Shown here: positions 10,235 through 18,818 of the stretch, one piece after another
Layout of the letters: every line of letters begins with the position of its first letter
How positions within the stretch are numbered: the first letter of the stretch is position 1
NCBI RefSeq assembly: GCF_002407185.1
Contig: NZ_CP023563.1
Coordinates: 2,914,001-2,978,000, forward strand
Length of the DNA stretch: 64,000 bases
Direction: 5' to 3'
DNA from: Brachybacterium vulturis
GTDB taxonomy: Bacteria > Actinomycetota > Actinomycetes > Actinomycetales > Dermabacteraceae
Made by a program: the position numbers and the translations under genes
Notes under the pieces: generated by a model
What the model was told of the DNA's origin: nothing
The model's database searches: none
What the model saw: only the letters and a program-made list of their open reading frames with translations

Positions 10235-11305
10235 ATGCCCATCGTCGCAGACGTCCATCCCTACGTGATAGGCGTCGACACCCACTCCCGCACCCACACC
10301 TACGCGATTCTGGCGGCCGATACCGGCGCGCTGCTGCATTCGCGCGAGTTTCCCACCACCGGTCCGGGCCTGGACCGCGCGATCGCCTGGGCCTCTCGTC
10401 GCACCGACGGTGACCTCGGGACCTTGTGGGTGATCGAAGGCTGCGCGGCCTACGGGGCGCAACTCACCTCCCGCGTGACCGGCACGGGGTACGTCGTGGT
10501 CGAAGCGCCGCGGATGGACAAACGCGCCCAAGCCCCGGCCGGAAAGTCCGATCCCCTGGATGCCCAGCAGATCGCCCGCTCGACATTGCCCCTGGCGATC
10601 GACCATCTCCGACACCCCCGCGCGTTCGAGGGGATCCGCAGCGCGCTCCAGATCCTTCTGACCGCGCGAGACCACATGACTCGGGAGCGGACCGCGGCGA
10701 TCAATGCGTTGACCGCCCTGTTGCGGACCCAGGACCTGGGTATCGACGCGCGTCGTTCGCTGACCAAGGCCCAGCTCGAGACCATGACGGCATGGCGCGA
10801 GCGCCGGGAGGACATCGCCCTGGCTGTCGCGCGGCGGTATGCCCGCGACCGGGCCCGGCAGATCCGAGATCTCGGCCAGCGGATCAAGGCCAACGAGCGC
10901 GAGCTACGCGACCTCGTCGGCTCCTGCCCTGCCGCCGCACTGACCGAGGAGACCGGATTCGGGCCCGTCAACGCCGCGGTCTGCTACGTGGCCTGGTCTC
11001 ATCCCGGACGCGTCCGGGACGAGGCCGCATTCGCCTCCCTCGCGGGCGTGAGCCCGCTGCCGGCAGCCTCGGGCAAGACCAACAAACACCGGCTGAACCG
11101 GTACGGCGACAGGCAACTGAACAGAGCTCTCTACAGCGTGATCCTGAACCGTTCCCAGCACGATCAGCGGACCCGGGACTACATCGCGACGCATGTCGAC
11201 GAGCGCCACAGCACTCGCGACGTGCGTCGCATCCTCAAGCGATACCTCGCCCGCCATGTCTACCGACTCCTCAACCAAGCCGCCCGGCAACTCCAGCCGG
11301 TTTGA
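10235..11305 (+). CDS. IS110-family transposase (DEDD recombinase)
   Basis: The 356-residue protein has the IS110 two-domain structure. The N-terminal RuvC-like domain shows the DEDD residues Asp15 (VIGVDTHSRTH), Glu68 (VIEGCAAYG), Asp106 and Asp109 (GKSDPLDAQQIA). The C-terminal Transposase_20 domain begins near ETGFGPVNAAVCYVAW and has the expected serine at about 279 in PLPAASGK. Full length and intact catalytic residues suggest an active enzyme. The ATG at 10235 has AAGGA eight bases upstream. An upstream GTG at 10181 lacks a ribosome site and would lie at the end of the structured RNA. Confidence 0.95.
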   Translation: MPIVADVHPYVIGVDTHSRTHTYAILAADTGALLHSREFPTTGPGLDRAIAWASRRTDGDLGTLWVIEGCAAYGAQLTSRVTGTGYVVVEAPRMDKRAQAPAGKSDPLDAQQIARSTLPLAIDHLRHPRAFEGIRSALQILLTARDHMTRERTAAINALTALLRTQDLGIDARRSLTKAQLETMTAWRERREDIALAVARRYARDRARQIRDLGQRIKANERELRDLVGSCPAAALTEETGFGPVNAAVCYVAWSHPGRVRDEAAFASLAGVSPLPAASGKTNKHRLNRYGDRQLNRALYSVILNRSQHDQRTRDYIATHVDERHSTRDVRRILKRYLARHVYRLLNQAARQLQPV

Positions 11306-11307
11306 CA
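11302..11307 (+). promoter_or_regulatory. TTGACA -35 box at the IS110 right end, overlapping the transposase stop codon
   Basis: A perfect consensus -35 hexamer overlaps the TGA stop. It points out of the element, so in the integrated copy it has no partner within the element. In the circular form it faces the left end with 17-bp spacing to GAGGAT. Confidence 0.55.
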
Positions 11308-11319
11308 GACATAGAAGAG

Positions 11320-11337
11320 TCACAGCACGTCGATCAG
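11320..11337 (-). repeat. Right part of the split 54-bp repeat, containing the def stop codon
   Basis: Read on the minus strand it is CTGATCGACGTGCTGTGA, identical to the start of the intact unit. Its bases 2-4 (TGA) are the stop codon of def. Together with 9894-9929 it makes one unit interrupted by the insertion. Confidence 0.8.
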
Positions 11338-12020
11338 CCGGTCACCACCTCGCCCGGGGCGAGGTCGGCGATCTCACCGGTCAGCCCGAGGCGACGGACC
11401 GCCTCGGAGAGGTCGCCGTAGTGTCCGGTGTACGCGGCGTCGATGAAGGAGCGGGGCACGGACACGTCATGGCACAGGGTCCCGGCCAGATGGTCGGTCT
11501 CGTGCTGGAGGATCCGCGCGGTCCAGCCCAGGTGCTCCTCCTCGACCTCCACCAGTCGGCCGTCCCGCAGCAGCTCCACCGCACTCAGTCGCACCCGGCG
11601 CGCACGCGGGACGATCGACTGCCAGCCGTCGACGGAGAGGCACCCCTCGAAGGCGAAGACCCGCTGCGTCCCGAGCGGCTCCAGCACCGGATCCAGCAGC
11701 GCACGCAGCGCGAGCGGGCGCCGCTCGAGCAGATCGTCGTCCGCGTCCTCGCCCGGCTCGCTGGCGAAGCCGTCCTCGACCACGTAGAAGCTCAGCGGGA
11801 GTCCCACCTGAGGGGCGGCCAGCCCCACCCCCGGCGCTGCGCGCATCGTCGCGGTCATCGCCTCGGCCAGCTCGCACAGCAGCTCGATGTCGATCCGTCC
11901 GCGGGCGGGCACCGCACGGCGCCGCAGGGCGGGGTGCCCGGCCTGCACGATCCGCAGCGGATCGCCCTCCTTCGCACGACGATCGAGGATCTTCCGGGTC
12001 AGCTCGTTGATGTCCACCAC
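11334..12020 (-). CDS. def: Peptide deformylase
   Basis: This metalloenzyme removes the formyl group from nascent proteins. The 228-residue protein carries all three motifs: GVGLAAPQ at about 64-71, EGCLS at 125-129 with the metal-binding Cys, and HETDH at 173-177. An insert of acidic residues (EPGEDADDD) sits between the first and second motifs. The start is one of two adjacent GTG codons (12020 or 12017), with GGGA seven bases before the first. The stop codon lies inside the 54-bp repeat, beside the IS110 insertion. Confidence 0.93.
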   Translation of the reverse strand: MVDINELTRKILDRRAKEGDPLRIVQAGHPALRRRAVPARGRIDIELLCELAEAMTATMRAAPGVGLAAPQVGLPLSFYVVEDGFASEPGEDADDDLLERRPLALRALLDPVLEPLGTQRVFAFEGCLSVDGWQSIVPRARRVRLSAVELLRDGRLVEVEEEHLGWTARILQHETDHLAGTLCHDVSVPRSFIDAAYTGHYGDLSEAVRRLGLTGEIADLAPGEVVTG

Positions 12021-12244
12021 GCCAGTATCCCGCAGCCTCCACCGCGCCCGGCGGTTCCACGCCTCAGAAGTCGGTCCCGACAGGTGAGACGCGCCGTGCG
12101 GCATCGCCCGCACAGAGGAGAGCTGCGCTACACTTCCCCGAGCCGGTGCGAAGAAGCACCTCCTGTGGGAACGACCTCGAACCGGCCGCTCATCACTTCA
12201 CAACGGACCGTCCGGCACGTACCTGCCGGTGAAGGAGAACCACC

Positions 12245-13330
<1,086 letters not shown>

Positions 13331-13348
13331 CCACCTCCGCGGCACTGC

Positions 13349-13384
13349 GCGACGGGCGTCCGGCTTCTGCCGGGCGCCCGTCGC
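13349..13384. terminator. Hairpin terminator after the ABC ATPase gene
   Basis: Left arm GCGACGGGCGTCCGGC (13349-13364) pairs with 13369-13384 around a TTCT loop. The only imperfection is one G-T wobble. No T-run follows. Confidence 0.75.
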
Positions 13385-13494
13385 CGTCGTTCCGCCTCTC
13401 GACGACCACAGGCACAGGCACAGGCCCGAGGTGACCTTCGCGTCGAGATGACGTGAATTCTCGTCCCGACGGTGCGAAGCTCCTCGGCTCAGGA

Positions 13495-13500
13495 GACAAT
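13495..13500 (+). promoter_or_regulatory. Possible leaderless -10 box of the DUF4032 gene
   Basis: GACAAT ends six bases before the ATG at 13507. An AGGAGA lies ten bases upstream of the same ATG, so a leadered transcript is also possible. Confidence 0.35.
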
Positions 13501-13506
13501 GGCCCC

Positions 13507-14748
13507 ATGGCACCTCTGGAGATCACCGCTTCCCGCGCAGATCCGGCCCTGCTGGACCTGCCGTGGGAGACGCCGCTCGAGCAGTGGCCCGACGAGATCC
13601 TCGCCGCCCTCCCCCGCGGCATCTCCCGTCACGTCGTGCGCTTCGCACGCGTCTCGGGCCGCGTCCTCGCCCTCAAGGAGATCTCCCACGCCCTCGCGCA
13701 GCGCGAGTACGAGATGCTGCGGGTGCTGGGCCGCCTGGAGATTCCCGCCGTGGAGTCCTTCGCCGTCGTCTCCGGCCGGACCACACCGTCGGGCGAGGAG
13801 CTCGACGCGGTGCTGATCACGCGCCATCTGCAGTTCTCCCTGCCCTACCGCGCCGTGTTCAGCCAGGTCTCGCGCCCGGACACCGCCCATCGCCTGCTCG
13901 ACGCGCTCGCGGTGCTGCTGGTGCGTCTGCACCTGGAGGGCTTCTACTGGGGTGACGTCTCCCTGTCCAACACGCTCTTCCGTCGCGATGCCGGTGCCTT
14001 CGCCGCCTACCTCGTCGACGTCGAGACCGGTTCCCTCCACGAGCAGCTCTCCACCGGTCAGCGCCACTACGACCTCGACCTGGCACGCACCAACATCATC
14101 GGCGAGCTGATGGACCTGCAGGCCGGTGACATGTTCGATCCCGAGGCCGATCCGGTCGCGGTCGGCGACGACCTGATCTCCCGCTACGAGGAGCTGTGGG
14201 AGACGCTCACCTCCCGCGAACGGTTCTCCGCCGACGAGCGCTGGAGGGTCTCCGCCCGGATCGAGAAGCTCAACGAGCTGGGCTTCGACGTGGGGGAGCT
14301 GGAGATCACCACCGACCTCGACGGCACCACGCTGTCGATCATGCCGAAGGTCGTCGACGCGGGGCACCATGCGCGCCGGCTGATGCGGCTGACCGGGATC
14401 GATGCCCAGGAGAACCAGGCCCGCCGGCTGCTCAACGACCTCGATCAGTATCGCGCCGACACCGAACAGCAGCTCGAGGACGAGGAGTTCGTGGCGCACG
14501 AGTGGCTCCAGCGGCAGTACGAGCCGGTGGTGCGCGCGGTCCCCCGGTCCATGCGCTCCAAGCTCGAGCCCCCCGAGTTCTTCCATGAGATCCTCGAGCA
14601 CAAGTGGTTCCTGTCCGAGAAGCAGGGCCATGACGTCAGCCTCGACGAGACCGTGCGCCACTACATCCTCAACGTCCTCATCCACCGGCCGGATGAGAAG
14701 TCCCTGGTGACCACCGAGACCTCGGCGCTGCCGATCTTCGATTCCTGA
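13507..14748 (+). CDS. DUF4032 family protein with a kinase-like fold
   Basis: The 413-residue protein matches the actinobacterial DUF4032 family, annotated elsewhere as having an N-terminal lipopolysaccharide-kinase-like region. Visible traces of the kinase fold are VLALKEIS (possible ATP Lys), YWGDVSLSNTLF resembling a catalytic loop, and YLVDVETG in place of DFG. The C-terminal half is helical and acidic. Substrate and role are unknown. The ATG at 13507 was chosen. An upstream GTG at 13453 would add 18 residues that look non-coding. The next gene starts 44 bases after the stop on the same strand. Confidence 0.8.
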   Translation: MAPLEITASRADPALLDLPWETPLEQWPDEILAALPRGISRHVVRFARVSGRVLALKEISHALAQREYEMLRVLGRLEIPAVESFAVVSGRTTPSGEELDAVLITRHLQFSLPYRAVFSQVSRPDTAHRLLDALAVLLVRLHLEGFYWGDVSLSNTLFRRDAGAFAAYLVDVETGSLHEQLSTGQRHYDLDLARTNIIGELMDLQAGDMFDPEADPVAVGDDLISRYEELWETLTSRERFSADERWRVSARIEKLNELGFDVGELEITTDLDGTTLSIMPKVVDAGHHARRLMRLTGIDAQENQARRLLNDLDQYRADTEQQLEDEEFVAHEWLQRQYEPVVRAVPRSMRSKLEPPEFFHEILEHKWFLSEKQGHDVSLDETVRHYILNVLIHRPDEKSLVTTETSALPIFDS

Positions 14749-14792
14749 GTCTCGTGGACGCTCAGGACTCCCGAGAGGAGCTCTCCGATTCC

Positions 14793-15521
14793 ATGACCCG
14801 CGATCCTCGACCGTCGGCCGCCCGCCTGGACAACCTCAGCCTGCGTGACCAGCTGGGCGTGGATCGGCTGCCGCTGCGGGCCCTCCAGATGATGGTGGGG
14901 CTGACCGGGTTCGGATTCTCCCTCGCGCTGCTGCTGGAGTCCGGCCTGGGCGGGGCACCGTGGGACGTCCTGCACACAGCCCTCGCCGATCGGCTCGACC
15001 TCACCGTCGGCACGCTCAGCGTCAGCGTGAGCTTCGTGGTGCTGCTGCTCTTCCTGCCGTTGCGCGAACGGATCGGGATCGGGACGATCGCGAATGCGAT
15101 CTGGGTGGGGGTGAGCATCGACCTGGGCATGCTGGTGCTGCCCGAGGCCCGCGGGCTCCCCCTCGCCGTGGCGATGATGCTCCTGGGGGTGGTCCTCAAC
15201 GGCATCAGCGGCGCGGTCTACATCGGCGCCCAGCTCGGGGCGGGGCCCCGCGACGGGCTGATGACAGGGCTGGGCCGGGTGCTGAATCGGCCCGTCGGGC
15301 CGGTCCGCATCGTGCTCGAGGTGATCGTCCTGATCACCGGGACGCTGCTGGGTGGAGCGCTCGGCGTCGCCACGGTGGTCTACGCGCTCGGGCTCGGCCC
15401 GATCATCCAGCTGACCCTGCCGTACGTGACCATCCCGGTGCGCACGCTGAACGGACGGGCGATCGCGGCGCCGACCGTGCCGCAGTCGGAGCCGGCACCG
15501 GGGCCCGCACAGCCCCGCTGA
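14793..15521 (+). CDS. YczE/YitT-like integral membrane protein
   Basis: The 242-residue protein is largely hydrophobic, with about five or six membrane helices, and contains GLGGAPWDVLHTAL and GAQLGAGPRDGLMTGLG. These repeated glycine motifs are typical of YczE/YyaS/YitT family proteins, which have no proven substrate. The ATG at 14793 has GAGGAG twelve bases upstream, and a GTG at 14754 is an alternative. The last two codons and the TGA stop lie in the first unit of the 55-bp array, so the repeat supplies the 3' end of the gene. Confidence 0.75.
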   Translation: MTRDPRPSAARLDNLSLRDQLGVDRLPLRALQMMVGLTGFGFSLALLLESGLGGAPWDVLHTALADRLDLTVGTLSVSVSFVVLLLFLPLRERIGIGTIANAIWVGVSIDLGMLVLPEARGLPLAVAMMLLGVVLNGISGAVYIGAQLGAGPRDGLMTGLGRVLNRPVGPVRIVLEVIVLITGTLLGGALGVATVVYALGLGPIIQLTLPYVTIPVRTLNGRAIAAPTVPQSEPAPGPAQPR

Positions 15522-15732
15522 CCCGCTGCTCTCCTCCCGGCTCGTCCCTCGCCAGCACGTCGATCAGCCCCGCTGACCCGCTGCTCTCCTCCCGGCTCGT
15601 CCCTCGCCAGCACGTCGATCAGCCCCGCTGACCCGCTGCTCTCCTCCCGGCTCGTCCCTCGCCAGCACGTCGATCAGCCCCGCTGACCCGCTGCTCTCCT
15701 CCCGGCTCGTCCCTCGCCAGCACGTCGATCAG
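15513..15732. repeat. Four identical 55-bp tandem repeats spanning the 3' ends of two convergent genes
   Basis: Units occupy 15513-15567, 15568-15622, 15623-15677 and 15678-15732, with no differences between them. On the minus strand each begins CTGATCGACGTGCTGG and contains GGGACGAGCCGGGAGGAGAGC. The array contains the stop codon of the YczE/YitT-like gene (plus, 15519-15521) and of rlmB (minus, 15729-15731). The related 54-bp units near def share the first 15 bases exactly. There are no spacers, so this is not a CRISPR array. Confidence 0.95.
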
Positions 15733-16697
15733 CCCAGGCCCTGGCCCTCGCGCACGCCGGAGATCTCGTAGAGGGCGATCGCGGCCGCGACCGAGGCGTT
15801 CAGCGACTCTGAGCGCCCGGCCATCGGGATCGACACCACCTGGTCGCTGATCTCGCGGGCCAGGCGGGACAGCCCCTTGCCCTCGGCCCCGACGACGAGC
15901 GCGGTCGGCTGGGTGCCCAGCTCGAGCCCGCGGGTGGTGACGTCGCCCTCGGCATCGAGGCCCAGCACGAACACGTCCTTCTCCTTCAGCGAGGTCAGGG
16001 TCCGGTTGAGATTCGTGACCTGCGCGACGCGGACCCGACCGGCCGCACCGGCGGCGACCTTCCATACGCTCGCGGTCATCGAGACGCTGCGGCGCTCCGG
16101 CAGGATCACGCCATGGGCTCCGAAGGCGTCGGCCGAACGCAGGATCGCGCCCAGGTTGCGGGGGTCGGTGATGCCGTCCAGGGCGACCAGCAGCGGTGGC
16201 TCGAAGCGGTCCGCGGCGATCCGCAGCAGCTCGTCGACCTCCGCGTACTCGTACGGCGGGATGGTCAGCGCCACGCCCTGGTGGACGGCGTGATCGGTCA
16301 TGCGGTCCAGATCTGTGCGCGAGGCCTCCGCGACCGGCAGGCCACGGGCGGTGGCCAGGCGCATGATCTCGCCCACCCGCTCGTCGGTCTCCAGGCGGAC
16401 CATCACCGTCAGCCGGGTGGCGGGCACCTCCTCACGCAGCGCCTCGAGCACCGCGTTGCGGCCGGCGACCTGGTCGCTGCCGGGCGTCTTCCGCACTCCC
16501 TTGCCCCCGCCGCCGCGCCGCGGAGCGGTGCCTGCGGAGGACGAGGCGCCCTTGTACGCCTTGTGGTTCGGACGGTCCTCGGCCTTCGGAGTCGGTCCCT
16601 TGCCCTCGAGCGCACGGCGACGCACACCGCCGGAACCGACGGTCGCGCCCTTCTTGCCCTTGCGCACCGCACCGCGGCGCGCGCTGTTCCCTGCCAT
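15729..16697 (-). CDS. rlmB: 23S rRNA (guanosine-2'-O)-methyltransferase, SpoU/TrmH family
   Basis: This is a knotted methyltransferase that most likely methylates G2251 of 23S rRNA, as RlmB does. The 322-residue protein has a basic, low-complexity N-terminal extension of about 75 residues. A substrate-binding domain starting VAGRNAVLEALRE follows, then the SpoU domain with NLGAILRSADAFGAHGVI, VVGAEGKGLS and VSIPMAGRSESLNASVAAAI. The ATG at 16697 has GAGGAG seven bases upstream. It lies 21 bases after cysS, a standard pairing. Its stop codon is inside the last 55-bp repeat. Confidence 0.92.
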   Translation of the reverse strand: MAGNSARRGAVRKGKKGATVGSGGVRRRALEGKGPTPKAEDRPNHKAYKGASSSAGTAPRRGGGGKGVRKTPGSDQVAGRNAVLEALREEVPATRLTVMVRLETDERVGEIMRLATARGLPVAEASRTDLDRMTDHAVHQGVALTIPPYEYAEVDELLRIAADRFEPPLLVALDGITDPRNLGAILRSADAFGAHGVILPERRSVSMTASVWKVAAGAAGRVRVAQVTNLNRTLTSLKEKDVFVLGLDAEGDVTTRGLELGTQPTALVVGAEGKGLSRLAREISDQVVSIPMAGRSESLNASVAAAIALYEISGVREGQGLG

Positions 16698-16718
16698 CGT
16701 TCGTCTCCTCAGTCCTGC

Positions 16719-18164
16719 TCAGTCTCGGTTCACGAGGGTCCAGCGGGCGCCGTCGGCCCCATCCTCGATGCGGATCCCGGCCTCGCTCAGCGCATCGCGC
16801 AGCGCATCCGCCCGGGCCCAGTCCTTCTGCGCGCGTGCCGCCTCCCGGGCGGCCAACTGCGCGGTGATCAGTGCGTCCAGCGCCTCGTGCGCGCCCTCGG
16901 CGGTGCCGTCGGCCTGCCCCCACTGCTCGCCGAGGGGGTCCAGCCCCAGCACGTCGAGCATCGCCCGGAGCCGTCCCAGGGAGCCGGAGATCTCCTCCGG
17001 GTCCGCAGCGCCCCCCGCGGCCAGCAGCGTGTTGAGCGTGGACTGCTCACGATGGATGACGGCGAGCGCCTCCGGGACGGTGAGGTCGTCATCCATCGCG
17101 GCGACGAAGTCCTCGGGCAGCTCCACCGCGGCCAGCTCTGCATCGACAGCGGCGAGGGGGTGCGGGCCGAGCCGCTGGGCGGCCCGGACCGCGGTCGCGC
17201 GGAAGCGCTCCCAGACGGTCTCCGCCTCGGCCATCGCGGTCGCGTTGTACTCGACCGTGGCGCGGTAGTGCCCGCTGACCAGCGCGAGCCGCACCGCGGG
17301 GGTGGGGTGTTCGGCGAGCGCACGGGCAGCGGTGACGAAGTTGTCCAGGCTCTTGCCCATCTTCAGCCCGTCCACGGTGAGCACGCCGGAGTGCATCCAA
17401 CGACGGGCGAAGCCGTAGCCGGCGGCATGGGACTGCGCCTGCTCGTTCTCGTGGTGCGGGAAGCGCAGATCCAGACCTCCGGCATGGATGTCGAAGGTCT
17501 CGCCCAGGTACTTGCGGCTCATGGCGGAGCACTCGAGGTGCCAGCCCGGCCGGCCGCGGCCGAAGGGGGTGTCCCAGGAGGCGGTGTCCGGCTCCGTGGA
17601 CCGGGCGGCCTTCCACAGCGCGAAGTCGCGGCGGTCCCGCTTTCCGGGCTCCCTCTCCTCACCGGCGTCCTGCATGTCCTCGAGGGACTGGCGCGTCAGC
17701 GCGCCGTAGTCCGGGTGGGAGGCGACGTCGAAGTAGACCGAACCGTTCCCGTCCGCATAGGCGTGGCCACGCTCGATGAGCCGCTGCATCAGCTCGACCA
17801 TCTCCGGGACGTGCCCGGTGGCGCGCGGCTCGTAGGACGGACGGCGGTTGCCGATGCGGTCCAGCACGTCCTGGAACTCACGCTCGAAGCGGAGTGACCA
17901 GGCCCACCACTGGTCTCCCGCCTCGGCGGACTTCACCAGGATCTTGTCGTCGATGTCGGTGACGTTGCGGATGTGGGTGACGTCGAGACCGCTGCGCTCG
18001 AGCCAGCGCACCAGCACGTCGAAGGCGAGGAAGGTGCGCAGATGACCCAGGTGAGGGGCTCCCTGCGTGGTGGGACCGCAGACATACAACGACACCGCCC
18101 CCTCGCGCACCGGGATCAGCGGTGCGGTGGTGCGGGTGGCGGTGTCGTGCAGATGGAGAGTCAC
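16719..18164 (-). CDS. cysS: Cysteinyl-tRNA synthetase
   Basis: The 481-residue class I synthetase shows the zinc Cys29 in [10 protein letters not shown], the HIGH-like HLGH at 38-41, the zinc-site residues around HLECSAMS, and KMGKS in place of KMSKS in [12 protein letters not shown]. Length and domains are complete. The start is a GTG at 18164. A TACCCT box ends seven bases before it, so the transcript is probably leaderless. It forms an operon with rlmB. Confidence 0.95.
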   Translation of the reverse strand: MTLHLHDTATRTTAPLIPVREGAVSLYVCGPTTQGAPHLGHLRTFLAFDVLVRWLERSGLDVTHIRNVTDIDDKILVKSAEAGDQWWAWSLRFEREFQDVLDRIGNRRPSYEPRATGHVPEMVELMQRLIERGHAYADGNGSVYFDVASHPDYGALTRQSLEDMQDAGEEREPGKRDRRDFALWKAARSTEPDTASWDTPFGRGRPGWHLECSAMSRKYLGETFDIHAGGLDLRFPHHENEQAQSHAAGYGFARRWMHSGVLTVDGLKMGKSLDNFVTAARALAEHPTPAVRLALVSGHYRATVEYNATAMAEAETVWERFRATAVRAAQRLGPHPLAAVDAELAAVELPEDFVAAMDDDLTVPEALAVIHREQSTLNTLLAAGGAADPEEISGSLGRLRAMLDVLGLDPLGEQWGQADGTAEGAHEALDALITAQLAAREAARAQKDWARADALRDALSEAGIRIEDGADGARWTLVNRD

Positions 18165-18171
18165 GTGCCCC

Positions 18172-18177
18172 AGGGTA
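18172..18177 (-). promoter_or_regulatory. Predicted leaderless -10 box of cysS-rlmB
   Basis: TACCCT on the minus strand ends seven bases before the GTG start of cysS. No strong ribosome site lies between. Confidence 0.5.
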
Positions 18178-18274
18178 CTGCCAGGTGGGACGACCGACGG
18201 TCCACGGCGCGCGTGGAGCTCGGACGCTCGGCGGTGCGGTCAGCCTCCGCCGCTGCTGTCACCCCGGTGGACTC

Positions 18275-18757
18275 TCACTCCGTGCGGGCGCTGACCTGCT
18301 TGCCGTAGAGCTCCTCGAAGGTGTCGTCGTAGGAGACGGCATTGTGACGACGCTTGCCCTGGACCGCCTGGACCGCCGACTGCGCGGTCTCGATCGTGGT
18401 CTCGGGTGCCTTGAGCTTCTTCGAGACCAGGAACGCGACCAGTCCGAGGATGGCGCTGATGACGACGAAGACGCCCGCGACGATCAGGTACGCCGCCCAG
18501 TACGGCAGCCCCAGCGCCTGGAGCCCGGTGGCCGCCGCGAACAGCAGCATCACCCAGGCCGAGAGCAGGAGGAACAGCAGCACCGCCGCGCAGGCGGCGA
18601 TGATGCCGGCCTTGACCGCGAGGGCGGTGACCTCCTTCTTCGCGATGTCGATCTCGTGGTGGACGACACCGAGGAGCTCGTCGCGGATGGACTGGACGAG
18701 CTCGCCGATGGACCGCTGGGTGGGCGGCGTACTCGGGTCGTTCGTGGTGTTGATCAT
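18275..18757 (-). CDS. Actinobacterial Holin-X-like membrane protein (phage holin superfamily III)
   Basis: The 160-residue protein has an N-terminal amphipathic segment (RSIGELVQSIRDELLGVVHHE), two membrane helices at about 50-78 and 86-112, and a charged C-terminal tail. This matches the family named actinobacterial Holin-X (PF07332 type). Members are ordinary chromosomal genes in many actinobacteria and despite the name are not evidence of a prophage. No lysis or phage genes are nearby. Its role is unknown. The ATG at 18757 follows a TAGGCT box by six bases. Confidence 0.8.
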   Translation of the reverse strand: MINTTNDPSTPPTQRSIGELVQSIRDELLGVVHHEIDIAKKEVTALAVKAGIIAACAAVLLFLLLSAWVMLLFAAATGLQALGLPYWAAYLIVAGVFVVISAILGLVAFLVSKKLKAPETTIETAQSAVQAVQGKRRHNAVSYDDTFEELYGKQVSARTE

Positions 18758-18763
18758 GGTCGG

Positions 18764-18769
18764 AGCCTA
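18764..18769 (-). promoter_or_regulatory. Predicted leaderless -10 box of the Holin-X-like gene
   Basis: TAGGCT on the minus strand ends six bases before the ATG at 18757, and no ribosome site is present. Confidence 0.55.
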
Positions 18770-18818
18770 TCGCAGGGAGAAGATCGTTCGCAGGTCGGAC
18801 GCTCGGAGCCGTCGACGA

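Larger units (their letters stand above)
9932..11319 (+). mobile_element. IS110-family insertion sequence, apparently intact
   Basis: The element is 1388 bp between two copies of the dinucleotide TC (9930-9931 and 11320-11321), taken as the recombined core. Boundaries were set by rebuilding the interrupted 54-bp repeat. It has no terminal inverted repeats, a long non-coding left end (about 300 bp) and a very short right end (14 bp after the stop), which is the IS110-group layout. The left end is predicted to encode a bridge RNA. The right end carries TTGACA at 11302-11307. The element lies 14 bases beyond the def stop codon and does not disrupt a gene. Confidence 0.85.

Noticed and set aside
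13453..13506. Upstream GTG start for the DUF4032 gene
   Set aside because: The extra residues have no family-like features, while the ATG at 13507 has both AGGAGA and a -10-like box.
15513..15732. CRISPR array
   Set aside because: The units abut with no spacers and are 55 bp long. No cas genes are present.
15619..16065. Minus-strand reading frame through the 55-bp repeats and the end of rlmB
   Set aside because: It runs out of frame across rlmB and changes frame at every 55-bp unit. It is a by-product of high GC.
18275..18757. Prophage remnant signalled by a holin-like gene
   Set aside because: The Holin-X family is a normal chromosomal family in actinobacteria, and no other phage gene, integrase or att site is near.
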